From Candidatus Hadarchaeales archaeon (GTDB taxonomy: Archaea > Hadarchaeota > Hadarchaeia > Hadarchaeales > WYZ-LMO6): a DNA stretch of 64,000 bases. Shown in pieces: positions 50,789 through 59,426 of this stretch. The notes under the pieces were generated by a model. It had not been told where the DNA came from. It was given only the letters and a program-made list of their open reading frames with translations, and ran no database searches. Within the stretch, counting starts at the first letter, position 1. Each line of letters starts with the position of its first letter. The stretch is from NCBI GenBank assembly GCA_038736355.1, contig JAVYML010000002.1, positions 310,001 to 374,000 of the forward strand. The letters are read 5' to 3'. Position numbers and translations under genes: made by a program.

Positions 50789-51259
50789 CTTTTTCCTTAA
50801 TATTCCCTCCTTAAAGCAGGTACCTTCTCTTAAGGGGACGGGGGGCTGTCCTCAGAAGATATCGGGCATGCGGACCTGCTCTTAGTTCAAGGGCTGGAGT
50901 AACACCTTTGTAGAAGGACTTTGCTGGATTAGTTTCAGAAGCCAAGGGGCGGGGTGAAGGGCCTTCTGTGTAATGGATGTATGTTTCCATTGACACCATC
51001 CTTGTAGCCGTTGGAATGCGCGAACGAAAAGTGATGGAGCTCCCCTGCTGGATGAGCTTGTATGTTCACGCTCTTGCTTGTGTTTAGCGGTCATAACTGG
51101 ATCGGAAAACTTGGGCCACTGGGGAAATCTTCTGAAGGGTAGAAAAGCGAAGAAACCGATGAGCTTCATTGTACTTCCAGTGCCGATGGAGAAGGAATAA
51201 GATAGGTTGGTGAGAGAATGGGTTAAGACTGGCAAGACGAGGCTGGCGGAGGTTGAGGC
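50789..51259. other. Geneless stretch, possible decayed IS200/IS605-type remnant
   Basis: About 470 bp without a convincing gene on either strand; frames are short and interrupted. The minus strand near 50960-51000 reads NGYKDGVNGNI in one frame, weakly reminiscent of the TnpB DxN-type motif. The minus-strand sequence ends in an AGCCCCCCGTCCCCTTAAG-like string near 50835-50855, as found at right ends of IS605-family elements. No full transposase or terminal repeats are visible. It could equally be ordinary degraded sequence. Confidence 0.25.
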
Positions 51260-51697
51260 TCAGGAATCCTTGACCTTCTCCGTCACCCTTATCTCCGTGA
51301 TGCGGGTGGTGGGGTACTGACCTTTCTCATCCTTCTCCAGTCCCTTTACCATGTCCCAGACAGTGAGGAGGGCGGCTGTCACTCCCACCAGGGCCTCCAT
51401 CTCCACCCCCGTTCTCGCTACCGCCCTCACCTCCACGCTGGCCTTCACCCCTTTCTCGAAGGGCACCACCCTTGCTTCTATGTGGGTGAGGGGGAGAGGA
51501 TGGCAGTGCGGAAGGAGCTCGGAGGTTTTTTTGACGGCGAGGAGGGCGGCGAACTCCGCCGCGGCCAGCGGATCCCCTTTCTCCACCCTCCTCTCTACGA
51601 TGGCCTTCACGGTTTCAGGCTTGAGAAGGATCTCTCCTTCGGCCTTGGCGGTCCTCATTACCTCCCTTTTTCCACTCACGTCCACCGTTTTGGTCAT
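51260..51697 (-). CDS. moaC: Cyclic pyranopterin monophosphate synthase MoaC
   Basis: A 145-residue enzyme acting in the first steps of molybdopterin synthesis together with MoaA. VDVSGKREVMRTAKAEGEI at the start, LPHCHPLPLTHI with the catalytic His residues, and the signature ARTGVEMEALVGVTAALLTVWDMVKGLEKDEKGQYPTTRI-type block (Lys/Asp active site) are intact. AAGGAGAAAGG lies before the ATG at 51697. It is divergent from the large surface-protein gene. Confidence 0.96.
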   Translation of the reverse strand: MTKTVDVSGKREVMRTAKAEGEILLKPETVKAIVERRVEKGDPLAAAEFAALLAVKKTSELLPHCHPLPLTHIEARVVPFEKGVKASVEVRAVARTGVEMEALVGVTAALLTVWDMVKGLEKDEKGQYPTTRITEIRVTEKVKDS

Positions 51698-51831
51698 CCT
51701 TTCTCCTTATCCTAGTCTTCTTTGCTTTAATCTTTGGGAGGATTTGTATTACTATTCTAAATTTTAGTATTATCACTTCTCTTTTTCGTCTTCCGACGAG
51801 GGCTCTTTCGTCTTTCAACGTTCTCGAAACC

Positions 51832-51840
51832 CTTAAATAG
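51832..51840 (+). promoter_or_regulatory. Promoter TATA box of the S-layer-like gene
   Basis: CTTAAATAG, about 40 nt before the ATG at 51876, leaving a short leader that carries AAGGAGGA (51868-51875) directly before the start. TATA box and strong ribosome site together suggest high expression. Confidence 0.6.
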
Positions 51841-51875
51841 CCTCTCTTGAGACCTTAAACCGAAAAAAAGGAGGA

Positions 51876-54737
51876 ATGAAAATGAAAGAGAAAGCGGCGC
51901 TAGCGATCGCAGCATTGATGCTAGCTTCTCTAGCGATGGGAATCACGATAGGCTCGACCACCACGGTCACCGGGGCGCACACGCCCTTGGTCTCCGTGGA
52001 CAAGATCAAAGTTAAAGGTGAATACAGTGGGGTTTTCATCTTCACCGTGACGAACGCCTCCGGCTCAGCGCACGCCATCAAGGAGGTGCAGCTCACCCTG
52101 CCCTCCGGATGGGGTGGAGGCAACCCGCTGAAGAAAATTCCAAAAGACAATACTGTCAGGTTGGCCGACGATAATGTAGTAATTCTCCCAGCCGGAACTA
52201 TCGTGGAAGTGGAATTCGACAACACAGAGAACACTTACTTCATCATTCCAGAAAATACTGATGTGATTATCCCAGCAGGTTGTGCCTTTTACCACGCCGG
52301 TACGCGATATACTTTGGTTGAAAACGCCATCATGGAGCCAACTAGCAATCTGCTTACGGAAAATATCGAGAACATGATTGAGTCTGAGGACTACATGAAT
52401 GATAACTTGGAAAATCTCAAAGTGGCAAAGCCCATGTTAGTTTCATTAAACACCGACAACCGGCTTAAACTCTTACAGGACACCGTTGTCATACTGGTTG
52501 GTGGTAACAAAGTAATGTTGCCGGAGAATACCTTGCTTCAGGTGGTCGCTACGAATGAAAACGTGCGCGTTGGTGAGAATTTCGTAACCGCTGGAGAAAT
52601 AAAAGTGAAAGTGAAGGAGAACTCCTCCTTCAGATGTGTTTCCTCTAGCCTTTCCACCAGTCCCTCTCTCTACGGAACTAACATGAGCGGGCAGACGGTA
52701 ATAGTGGAAAACAATATCGTAGTGATACCAGCTAACACTCTCGTGAAAGTAGAAAATAGGCTAATCGTGAGAATAAAAGAGAACACGCAGGTGCTTTTGA
52801 CAGCTGGAGAAAACTTGGATATAACAAGTGCCAGCTGGGAAAATGTTCCTGCCAATTGGATGCAGGACGCAGAAAATCACAGGTGGACGGCGATAGGGGA
52901 CAACACCTTGGCGCCCGGCAGCAGCTTGCAGTTCCCGGTAAGGTTAACCGCGCCTTCGGCAGCTGGCATCTACACTCTCTACGTGACCACCACCGATACC
53001 GCGGGCATCGTCATCGACACCCCCGTGCAGATCACCGTGGACAACGCCGCTCCTTCCCTGACTATCTCGGTCTCCCCGACCTGGGTGAAGGGAGGGGTGG
53101 AGGTTACGGTGACCGTGAAGGGTAATGAACCCTTCACCTTCGACAACGTATTCGTGGCAGAAAATAATGTAGAGAACGTGCCCCTCACCATGACGCCAAA
53201 CGCGGACAACACGGAGTGGACTGGTACTTACACCACTGGCGAGAACGAGAGCAGGGATGGCTGGGCGACGATTACGGTGGTGAATGCCAAGGATGAGCTT
53301 GGCAACTCCACCACCGTCTCCGACAGCACCAAGCTCTTCATCGACAGGAGGAAGCCCGGCAAGCCCGACTTGACCGCAATGGGCTTCCCCAGCGCTTGGG
53401 ATTATAGGTCTAGCTTTGCCATCAACAAGATCTTCGATAACACAGATGACAACTTGGCTGTGGTTCCCTCTGGTTACAGCCCCGAGAACATGAAGCTCGT
53501 AATCCTAGTGGACAACGCCGAGGTGGCAACCCTCACCGCGGGTCCCACGGGAAGGGTTAGCTACGCGCTGACGCTCTCCGACGGGAAGCACGTGGTGGGT
53601 GCCTACTTCGTGGACAAGGCGGGTAACAAGGGAGAGGAGAACCTGGAGAACGTGGTAATTGATAACAACAAGCCCACCATCACCTTCGTCTTCCCGGCGG
53701 AGAACGGGCAGTACATTAGGGACAACAAGCCCACCATTCGGGTGATCATAGCGGACACTGTGGGAGTGGAGAACAAGAGGGTCATCGATGGCATCGATGA
53801 CAACGACGGGTACAGGGTGGACCTCTGCTACGAGAACGGCGCAGTCTGGCTGGAGAACCTTGTGCCGAGTGCTGACCCAACCCAAACTGACAACGTGGCA
53901 GGCAGAATAGTCTTCACCACCTTTACCTTCGAGAACACCTTGCCAATTGAGCTCCCCGACAACACTTACATCCTCCGCGTCATAGTAGGAGACAACTTCA
54001 GGCTCGAGAACGTCTCGATCAGGTTCACGGTGGACACCAAAGCTCCCAACCCACCAGCCAATCTGGTGGGGAGCATCACGGCTGGGACGCTGGACAATCC
54101 CACCGGGACGAAGACCAGAACTTTCACCCTGAGGGGCACCGCGGAACCTGATGCCACTATTAAGGTCTATATAACCACCGACGGAGGGGTCACTTGGACT
54201 GAGGTCACCGCCTCCAGGACCACCGCAGGCGCGGATGGCAGCTGGCTTATCCAAATCGACCTGAGTGCCTACGCGGGAAGGAATATTGGAATAGCAGTGA
54301 CTGCTACAGACCGGGCTGGTAACGAGAGTGACAGGACCCTTTACGGATACCTCATTTACGATGCCAGCGCTCCAAGAGTTACCATCACTTCACCTCAGAC
54401 CGGGGCAAAGACGAGCAAGACCAGCATACAGGTCACAGGAACCGTCACTAAAGACAGCTGGGAGGAATGGAGTGACATCATTCTCACGATACAGGTGGGA
54501 ACGGGGAGTGTAACATTGCCTGTCTTTGGTACTGGCGACACAGCCAATTTCTCCTACAGTGTAGCTCTTGCGGAGGGAACAAACACCATCATGGTGATAG
54601 TCAGTGATGGCATGAACTCCAGTTATGACTCCGTGACTGTGACCAGGACGGTCACGCCGTGGGGTACCTATGCTGTGGTGCTGGTGATTATAGCGTTAAT
54701 CTTGGCTGCGATCGCGATACTGAGGGTAAAGAAGTAA
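51876..54737 (+). CDS. Large S-layer-like surface protein with Ig-like repeats
   Basis: A 953-residue secreted, membrane-anchored protein. Residues 1-32 form a signal peptide (MKEKAALAIAALMLASLAMG...). The C-terminus has one membrane span (YAVVLVIIALILAAIAIL) followed by RVKK. In between are several Ig/bacterial-Ig-like modules marked by VDNAAPSLTI, IDRRKPGKPD, DNNKPTITF, VDTKAPNPP and DASAPRVTI linkers. Asn-Glu pairs (EN, ENN, DN) and N-glycosylation sequons are very frequent, giving a sequon-rich surface. This architecture is typical of archaeal S-layer glycoproteins or large adhesins. A strong ribosome site supports abundance. It stands alone between two minus-strand genes. Confidence 0.8.
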   Translation: MKMKEKAALAIAALMLASLAMGITIGSTTTVTGAHTPLVSVDKIKVKGEYSGVFIFTVTNASGSAHAIKEVQLTLPSGWGGGNPLKKIPKDNTVRLADDNVVILPAGTIVEVEFDNTENTYFIIPENTDVIIPAGCAFYHAGTRYTLVENAIMEPTSNLLTENIENMIESEDYMNDNLENLKVAKPMLVSLNTDNRLKLLQDTVVILVGGNKVMLPENTLLQVVATNENVRVGENFVTAGEIKVKVKENSSFRCVSSSLSTSPSLYGTNMSGQTVIVENNIVVIPANTLVKVENRLIVRIKENTQVLLTAGENLDITSASWENVPANWMQDAENHRWTAIGDNTLAPGSSLQFPVRLTAPSAAGIYTLYVTTTDTAGIVIDTPVQITVDNAAPSLTISVSPTWVKGGVEVTVTVKGNEPFTFDNVFVAENNVENVPLTMTPNADNTEWTGTYTTGENESRDGWATITVVNAKDELGNSTTVSDSTKLFIDRRKPGKPDLTAMGFPSAWDYRSSFAINKIFDNTDDNLAVVPSGYSPENMKLVILVDNAEVATLTAGPTGRVSYALTLSDGKHVVGAYFVDKAGNKGEENLENVVIDNNKPTITFVFPAENGQYIRDNKPTIRVIIADTVGVENKRVIDGIDDNDGYRVDLCYENGAVWLENLVPSADPTQTDNVAGRIVFTTFTFENTLPIELPDNTYILRVIVGDNFRLENVSIRFTVDTKAPNPPANLVGSITAGTLDNPTGTKTRTFTLRGTAEPDATIKVYITTDGGVTWTEVTASRTTAGADGSWLIQIDLSAYAGRNIGIAVTATDRAGNESDRTLYGYLIYDASAPRVTITSPQTGAKTSKTSIQVTGTVTKDSWEEWSDIILTIQVGTGSVTLPVFGTGDTANFSYSVALAEGTNTIMVIVSDGMNSSYDSVTVTRTVTPWGTYAVVLVIIALILAAIAILRVKK

Positions 54738-54748
54738 TCAAATCTTTA

Positions 54749-54776
54749 TTTTTCTTTTCTATTTTCCTTTTTTTAT
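54749..54776 (+). terminator. T-rich terminator of the surface-protein gene
   Basis: A series of T runs (CTTTATTTTTCTTTTC, then CCTTTTTTTA) directly after the stop at 54737 fits an archaeal oligo-T terminator. The convergent diadenylate cyclase gene ends just beyond. Confidence 0.6.
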
Positions 54777-54779
54777 CAG

Positions 54780-55613
54780 TCAGGATTCTATTTCTTCGTG
54801 AGCTAGGATTTCCAGCATTCCTGTTAAGGGATGGATCCTCGCCACCAGTTCTCCTCCTTCGAAGATCCTTACTATCCCGTCCTCCCCAGAGACCGTTATC
54901 CCTACGGCTTCCGTGAGGGAGGTTATGCCCGCTACTGCCCTGTGTCTTGTCCCCAGTCCCTGAGGCACCTTCACCTCTCCTTCCACCACCAAGTATCTCA
55001 TGGCGGCTAAAACCCTCCCGTTCCTTCCCACCACGAAGGCACCATCAAAGGCCTTCGCATATCTCTTCAGGAGTTCCCAGTAGTGTCTGTTGATGATGTT
55101 GATATCGTGCCCTTCGAAGGGATTGGGCATGAGTTGCCTGGACCTTTCCAAGACCTTTTCCTCATCCCCTACGACGAAAGCCGCCCCTATGGGATTTTGT
55201 CCACCGGGATGGGCTAGCTCCCTGCAAAGGTCCACCGTGGCCTTGAGCACGGGATCGGTTTCCAACCTAGCCAGGATGGTCTCCCCACCCTTCACCCGAT
55301 AGAGAAAGAGGGAATCAAGGAAGCCCTTCTCCCCTTCCACCAGGCAGACCAGGAGATCCCCCTCCGAAAGTTTTCCTTGGGAGAGGGCACAGGAGACGGC
55401 ATGGACGATCTTTTTCTCCCTCTCCTTGGGCAAAAAAGTTAGACGGAGGAAGGAAGGATTCGAGTTTTCTTCCATCGTTACCACCAGGGTTCTGAAATCC
55501 TCTCCTTCCAGAAGGGGGAAATCGTGTTGGGAAGTGATGACCATGAGATTTTTGGCACCTACTCTAGAAACTAGCTGTTTCGCGCTTTCCAACAGCTCCA
55601 CGGTGGGGTTCAT
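54780..55613 (-). CDS. dacZ: Diadenylate cyclase (DacZ-type, c-di-AMP synthase)
   Basis: A 277-residue protein. Residues about 1-140 form a PTS-IIA/pyruvate-kinase-like N-terminal domain as in archaeal DacZ. The C-terminal DAC (DisA_N) domain carries the catalytic DGA motif in AFDGAFVVGRNGRVLAA and the RHR motif in GLGTRHRAVAGITS, followed by VSGEDGIVRIFEGGELVA. Both motifs are intact, so synthesis of c-di-AMP from two ATP is expected. c-di-AMP controls osmotic and potassium balance in euryarchaea. No c-di-AMP receptor or phosphodiesterase is adjacent. It converges on the S-layer-like gene. Confidence 0.93.
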   Translation of the reverse strand: MNPTVELLESAKQLVSRVGAKNLMVITSQHDFPLLEGEDFRTLVVTMEENSNPSFLRLTFLPKEREKKIVHAVSCALSQGKLSEGDLLVCLVEGEKGFLDSLFLYRVKGGETILARLETDPVLKATVDLCRELAHPGGQNPIGAAFVVGDEEKVLERSRQLMPNPFEGHDINIINRHYWELLKRYAKAFDGAFVVGRNGRVLAAMRYLVVEGEVKVPQGLGTRHRAVAGITSLTEAVGITVSGEDGIVRIFEGGELVARIHPLTGMLEILAHEEIES

Positions 55614-55661
55614 CCTTTTTTCTCCTCCTCCCCCCCACCGTTGCAGCCAATTTATACTCTA

Positions 55662-55905
55662 ATGAAGTCCTTTATTAGCTTTTTCCAGGAGGAGTTCTCC
55701 CTCAATGAACTGGCGAGGCGCTCCGGGCCCGTCCTCCACTGCCCTGAAGGGGGCTCGGGGAGCTGGTTGAGCTGGTGGAGTACGACCCCTTCAGAAAGAA
55801 GTACAGGGCGAAGGAGACACCCCTCTCCAAGCCCCTCCCGGAGTTCTTCGACCTGAAGAGGGTGAACATCGAAAGTCCTCCCTCTCACCCTTCTTCCCCG
55901 GCTGG
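55662..55905 (+). pseudogene. Frameshifted small gene, family unknown
   Basis: A frame from ATG 55662 encodes MKSFISFFQEEFSLNELARRSG, a helix-turn-helix-like start, then becomes low complexity. A different frame from about 55760 continues with ELVELVEYDPFRKKYRAKE and PLPEFFDLKRVN, which looks like genuine protein. The two parts join by a single frameshift near 55745-55765 in the run GAAGGGGGCTCGGGGAGC. A TTTATACTC element lies just upstream. It may be a decayed transcription factor or a sequencing indel; no family could be named. Confidence 0.45.
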
Positions 55906-56261
55906 GCTTCTATTATCTCTCGGGGACGTCCTCCCTCCTCCGGGGATGGGCGGGGATTTCACAGCCTCCCCGTAAAGGTTGATGATCCTCTGCGACAGGA
56001 GGATTTCGAAGGTGTGAAGGTTGGGAGGGGGAGAACCTGGCGCAGGATCTGTACTGTCAGCTGGACAGCCTCCACTGAAGAAAGCGAGGGCATATGTCAA
56101 TCCTCCGGAGCGCTGCCTTCTGGAGAAACTCTCCAGGCTCTCTTCCGGGATAGATCATTCAGCAAGAGGAGGGAGTTCACCTGGTGTAGGTATGATTGGA
56201 AGGAGCACTCCTTCCACCGTGGAGAGGCTACGGAAGCTCCTCCGTTTCCTCGCGGCCTAAC
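55906..56261. other. Geneless stretch with several perfect hairpins upstream of DNA ligase
   Basis: About 350 bp with no convincing coding sequence. The open frame that runs into DNA ligase has atypical composition and no recognised domain. Perfect dyads are present: CTGTC-N5-GACAG near 56072-56086, CTGGAGA-AAC-TCTCCAG (56120-56136), and TGGAAGGAG-CA-CTCCTTCCA (56197-56216), the last about 50 bp upstream of the ligase TATA box. They may be operators, terminators or parts of a structured RNA. Confidence 0.35.
56197..56216. repeat. Perfect 9-bp inverted repeat upstream of the ligase promoter
   Basis: TGGAAGGAG-CA-CTCCTTCCA. Both arms are perfect with a two-base centre, typical of a dimeric repressor site or a compact hairpin. 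The ligase TATA box begins about 45 bases downstream. Confidence 0.55.
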
Positions 56262-56269
56262 TTTATTTT
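56262..56269 (+). promoter_or_regulatory. TATA box of the DNA ligase gene
   Basis: TTTATTTTG lies about 30 nt before the ATG at 56296, indicating a leaderless start and excluding the upstream open codons from the protein. Confidence 0.6.
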
Positions 56270-56295
56270 GGCAGTCCTCAGTTAGAAGGGTGGTC

Positions 56296-58005
56296 ATGCT
56301 CTACAGGGTGCTGGCGGAGGCCCTACAGAGGCTGGAGCAGACTCCAGGCTACTTGGAGAAGAACGCCATCATCGTGGAACTCCTGAAGCAGACCCCGAAG
56401 GAGGAAATGGAGCGCGTGGTCTACCTCCTCTTGGGAAGGCCCTGGCCGGCCTACGTCTCCAAGGAAACGGGGGTGGGACCCCAGCAGCTCAAGAAGGCTC
56501 TCTCCCAGGCCTCAGGATATCCCCTTTCGGAAATAGAGAAGAGGATGGCCAAGCTTGGGGATTTGGGGGAAGTGGCGGCCGAACTCATGAAGGCCAAAAA
56601 ACAGGTCACCCTTTTCTCCCAGCCCCTCACCGTGGAGAGGGTTTTTGAAAGAATCAAGTCCCTTCCCGATCTCACAGGCGAGGGTTCGATGGAAAGGAAG
56701 ATAGGGGTGGTGGCGGAGCTCTTGAGCGATGCCTCCCCCGTGGAGGCCAAGTTCGTCGTGAGGACGGTGCTGGGGGACCTGAGGGTGGGGATAGCGGAGG
56801 GGAGGATGAGGGATGCCATAGCCTCGGCCTTCAACCTGCCCCCCGAGGAGGTGGAAAAGGCCTACATGCTCACGACGGATTACGCCGCAGTGGCCAAAGC
56901 CGCCGCCGAGGGGGAGAGGACCCTGAAGGCCCTGGGAATACAGGTGGGCCATCCGGTGAACCCCATGCTGGCGCAGAGGGCGGAGAGCATAGAGGAGATT
57001 TTGGAAAGGATGGGGGGAAAGGCGGCCTTCGAGCTCAAACTCGATGGGATAAGGATTCAGGCCCACAAGGATGGGGAAAGGATCACCCTCTTCACCCGCA
57101 GGATGGAAGACTACACCCACATGTTTCCGGATCTGATAGAACCCCTGAAAAAGGCGCTGAAGAGCGAGAAGGTGGTGGTGGACGGTGAGCTGGTGGCCAT
57201 AGATCCGAAGAGCGGTAAGCCCATGCCCTTCCAGGAGGTGCTCAGGAGGAGGAGGAAATACGGAATAGAGAAGATGGCGAAGGAATTGCCCATCCAAATC
57301 CACCTCTTCGATATCCTGGTCTTCGATGGAAAAACGGTGGTGGATAAGTCCTACACCGAGAGGAGGAAGTTGCTGGAGGAGGTGGTGGAACCCGTTCCCG
57401 GGAAGGTCATGGTGGTGGAGAGGAGGGTGACGGGAAAGAGGGAGGAGGTGGAGGAGTTCCTCAAATACGCCCTTTCCTTGGGACACGAGGGTTTACTGGC
57501 CAAGGAGCTCAATTCCCCCTACAGGGCGGGAAGGAGGGAATTCCTCTGGCTGAAACTGAAACCGGAGGTGGATACGGTGGATCTGGTGGTGGTGGGGGCC
57601 CATTACGGAAAGGGCAAGAGGGCGGGGACCTTCGGAAGCTATGTGCTGGCTGCGAGGGACGAGGAGACAGGTGAGTACAAGACGGTGACGAGATGCGGGA
57701 GCGGTTACACGGATGAGGACTTGGAGGAGCTCACGAAGATGTTCGAGGGATTGAGGGTGGAGAAGCCCCCGCCTGAGGTGAAGATAGAGATAGAGTGTGA
57801 TGCCTACTTCAGACCCGAGGTGGTTTTTGAGGTGGCCTTCGAGGAGATCCAGCTGAGTCCACCCGAGAAGCACACGGGAGGGGTGGGGCTGAGGTTCCCG
57901 AGGTTCATAAGGGTGCGGGAGGACAGGAGACCGGAAGAGGCGACCACGCTGAGCGAGATCATGGAAATGTATAGGGCCCAGCAGCGCAGGAAGGGGGAGA
58001 AGTAA
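56296..58005 (+). CDS. lig: ATP-dependent DNA ligase
   Basis: A 569-residue archaeal replicative ligase that seals Okazaki fragments. An N-terminal DNA-binding domain (residues 1-235) is followed by the nucleotidyltransferase core. The adenylated lysine is in AFELKLDGIRIQAH (KxDGxR), with VVDGELVAID, FDILVFDG, EGLLAKELNSPYRAGRR and WLKLKPEV following. The OB domain ends in FPRFIRVREDR. I take the ATG at 56296, which matches the family N-terminus (MLYRVLAEALQRLEQT) and lies downstream of a TATA box. The open frame further upstream is not ligase-like. It converges on a DHH protein gene. Confidence 0.97.
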   Translation: MLYRVLAEALQRLEQTPGYLEKNAIIVELLKQTPKEEMERVVYLLLGRPWPAYVSKETGVGPQQLKKALSQASGYPLSEIEKRMAKLGDLGEVAAELMKAKKQVTLFSQPLTVERVFERIKSLPDLTGEGSMERKIGVVAELLSDASPVEAKFVVRTVLGDLRVGIAEGRMRDAIASAFNLPPEEVEKAYMLTTDYAAVAKAAAEGERTLKALGIQVGHPVNPMLAQRAESIEEILERMGGKAAFELKLDGIRIQAHKDGERITLFTRRMEDYTHMFPDLIEPLKKALKSEKVVVDGELVAIDPKSGKPMPFQEVLRRRRKYGIEKMAKELPIQIHLFDILVFDGKTVVDKSYTERRKLLEEVVEPVPGKVMVVERRVTGKREEVEEFLKYALSLGHEGLLAKELNSPYRAGRREFLWLKLKPEVDTVDLVVVGAHYGKGKRAGTFGSYVLAARDEETGEYKTVTRCGSGYTDEDLEELTKMFEGLRVEKPPPEVKIEIECDAYFRPEVVFEVAFEEIQLSPPEKHTGGVGLRFPRFIRVREDRRPEEATTLSEIMEMYRAQQRRKGEK

Positions 58006-58006
58006 C

Positions 58007-59389
58007 CTACTTCAACATTTCTTCCTCTAGGAGCCTCAAGAACTCTTCCACCCTTTCTTCTGGAACTTGGGCTCCCCCCGCAACTGGATGGCCCCCTCCT
58101 TCCCCTCCCACACCCTCGGCCGCCCTTTTGAGGCAGGAAGAGAGGTCCAGTCCCTTCAGGAAGAGGAGTTTGGAGCAGCGGGCGGAGACCTTCACCTTTC
58201 CCCCCTCCCTCACCATCACCACTACAGGCTTGAGGGGATCGACCCTCCCGGAACTGAGGGAGAGGCCGGCAAGGGTACCCGTGAAGGTCTCCTTCACCAC
58301 TCCCGTGGCGTCCAGATACTGGAGGTATCCCTTTTCCCCCAACTTTACCCCTTCGGTCTCGATCAGTTCCATTCCCCTCGCCAGACTACTCCTGTGGTAT
58401 CTGAGGAGGTTGAGCATGGCGGAAAGGTAGGGTCCCCTGTCTCCCCTGGCCACTTCCAACCCTATCAAGGGTTGTTCGTGTCTGGCGGTGGAGTTGAGGC
58501 AGGTGGCGAACTCCCCCGCATCCCTCAGTTCGGGTCTCTCCCCCACCAGCGTGTAGGCTTCCCCCAGGATGAGACCAGGAACGTACTTGGAGAATTCCGG
58601 AGGAACGCTGTTCAGGGCCAGCGAGAGGAGGGCCCCCGCCAGCCTTTTCTTCTCTTCCTGGGTGAGGTCAGCCGGTCTCCTCCAGCCATTTTCCCCCTTG
58701 AGGGGAATTCCCAGAGACCTCACCAATTCCAAACACCCCTCGCTCGAATGCGTGATGCCCGGGATGGGGGGATCGGTGAAGCCTTCGAGGGCCTGGAGGA
58801 GGGTCCGGCTGTACCTTCCGTAAAGCTGTAGGTCCATTTCCCTCACCACCCTGCCCGTTCTCACTGCCTCTTCCAGGATTTCGCGGTTCTTTCCCACCAA
58901 CCTTCCCCAAGCGTTCTGCACATCTCCCACCGCCCCCACCACCGCCAGCACGGAAAGATCGGAGTTGGAGGGATGGAGTTCCTTGGCCAGGAGGAAGGCC
59001 ATGCCCGTCCCGCTTATCTCCTTCGTCCCGTCCATTCCCAGCAAGTGAGCGTTGAGGTGGAAGAGCCCCTCCCACCCCTCACCGCTGGGGGGATGGTGAT
59101 CGCAGATGATGACTTTCTCCGAACCATACTTTCTCCTGAGGTGGGAAAGCTGGGAGCTTCCCATGTCCGTGAAGATCGTGAGGGGAGAAGGATCCAGCTC
59201 CTCCACCACCTCCGAATAGAGCATGCGGACGAACTTTATCCTGTGCTCTATTCCCTTCCTCGCCAAGGCTTTGGAGAGGAGGGCGGCGGCACAGATCCCA
59301 TCCACATCCATGTGGGAGACGATCTGTACGGGCTCCCTTCCCCTGTAGTTCTTCAGGAGTTCGGCCGCCCTTTTTATTTCATCCGGCAC
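58007..59389 (-). CDS. Second DHH-family phosphoesterase (RecJ-like paralogue)
   Basis: About 460 residues, with the same layout as the DHH protein at 36149-37549. Motifs are IVSHMDVDGICAAALL, IFTDMGSSQLS, ICDHHPPSGEG, LNAHLLGMDGTKEISGTGMAFLL and GAVGDVQN, with a C-terminal DHHA1 domain carrying GVGGEGGGHPVAGGAQVP. The DxD and DHH acidic residues are kept, so nuclease or phosphodiesterase activity is possible. The start is set at GTG 59389, giving VPDEIKRAAELLKNY; longer frames run through the divergent isomerase gene and were rejected. It converges on DNA ligase, a replication neighbour. The pair may be the two RecJ-like proteins many archaea carry. Confidence 0.85.
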   Translation of the reverse strand: MPDEIKRAAELLKNYRGREPVQIVSHMDVDGICAAALLSKALARKGIEHRIKFVRMLYSEVVEELDPSPLTIFTDMGSSQLSHLRRKYGSEKVIICDHHPPSGEGWEGLFHLNAHLLGMDGTKEISGTGMAFLLAKELHPSNSDLSVLAVVGAVGDVQNAWGRLVGKNREILEEAVRTGRVVREMDLQLYGRYSRTLLQALEGFTDPPIPGITHSSEGCLELVRSLGIPLKGENGWRRPADLTQEEKKRLAGALLSLALNSVPPEFSKYVPGLILGEAYTLVGERPELRDAGEFATCLNSTARHEQPLIGLEVARGDRGPYLSAMLNLLRYHRSSLARGMELIETEGVKLGEKGYLQYLDATGVVKETFTGTLAGLSLSSGRVDPLKPVVVMVREGGKVKVSARCSKLLFLKGLDLSSCLKRAAEGVGGEGGGHPVAGGAQVPEERVEEFLRLLEEEMLK

Positions 59390-59426
59390 AGAAAACCTGG
59401 AAGTGTGAGGGGATAAGGGTGACGGG

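Noticed and set aside
51174-51190. Degenerate ORB-like TTCCAGTGCCGATGG
   Set aside because: The central GGAAAC is missing and there is no partner element nearby.
56014-56295. Upstream extension of DNA ligase
   Set aside because: Not ligase-like, and a TATA box at 56262-56269 lies inside it; ATG 56296 matches the family start.
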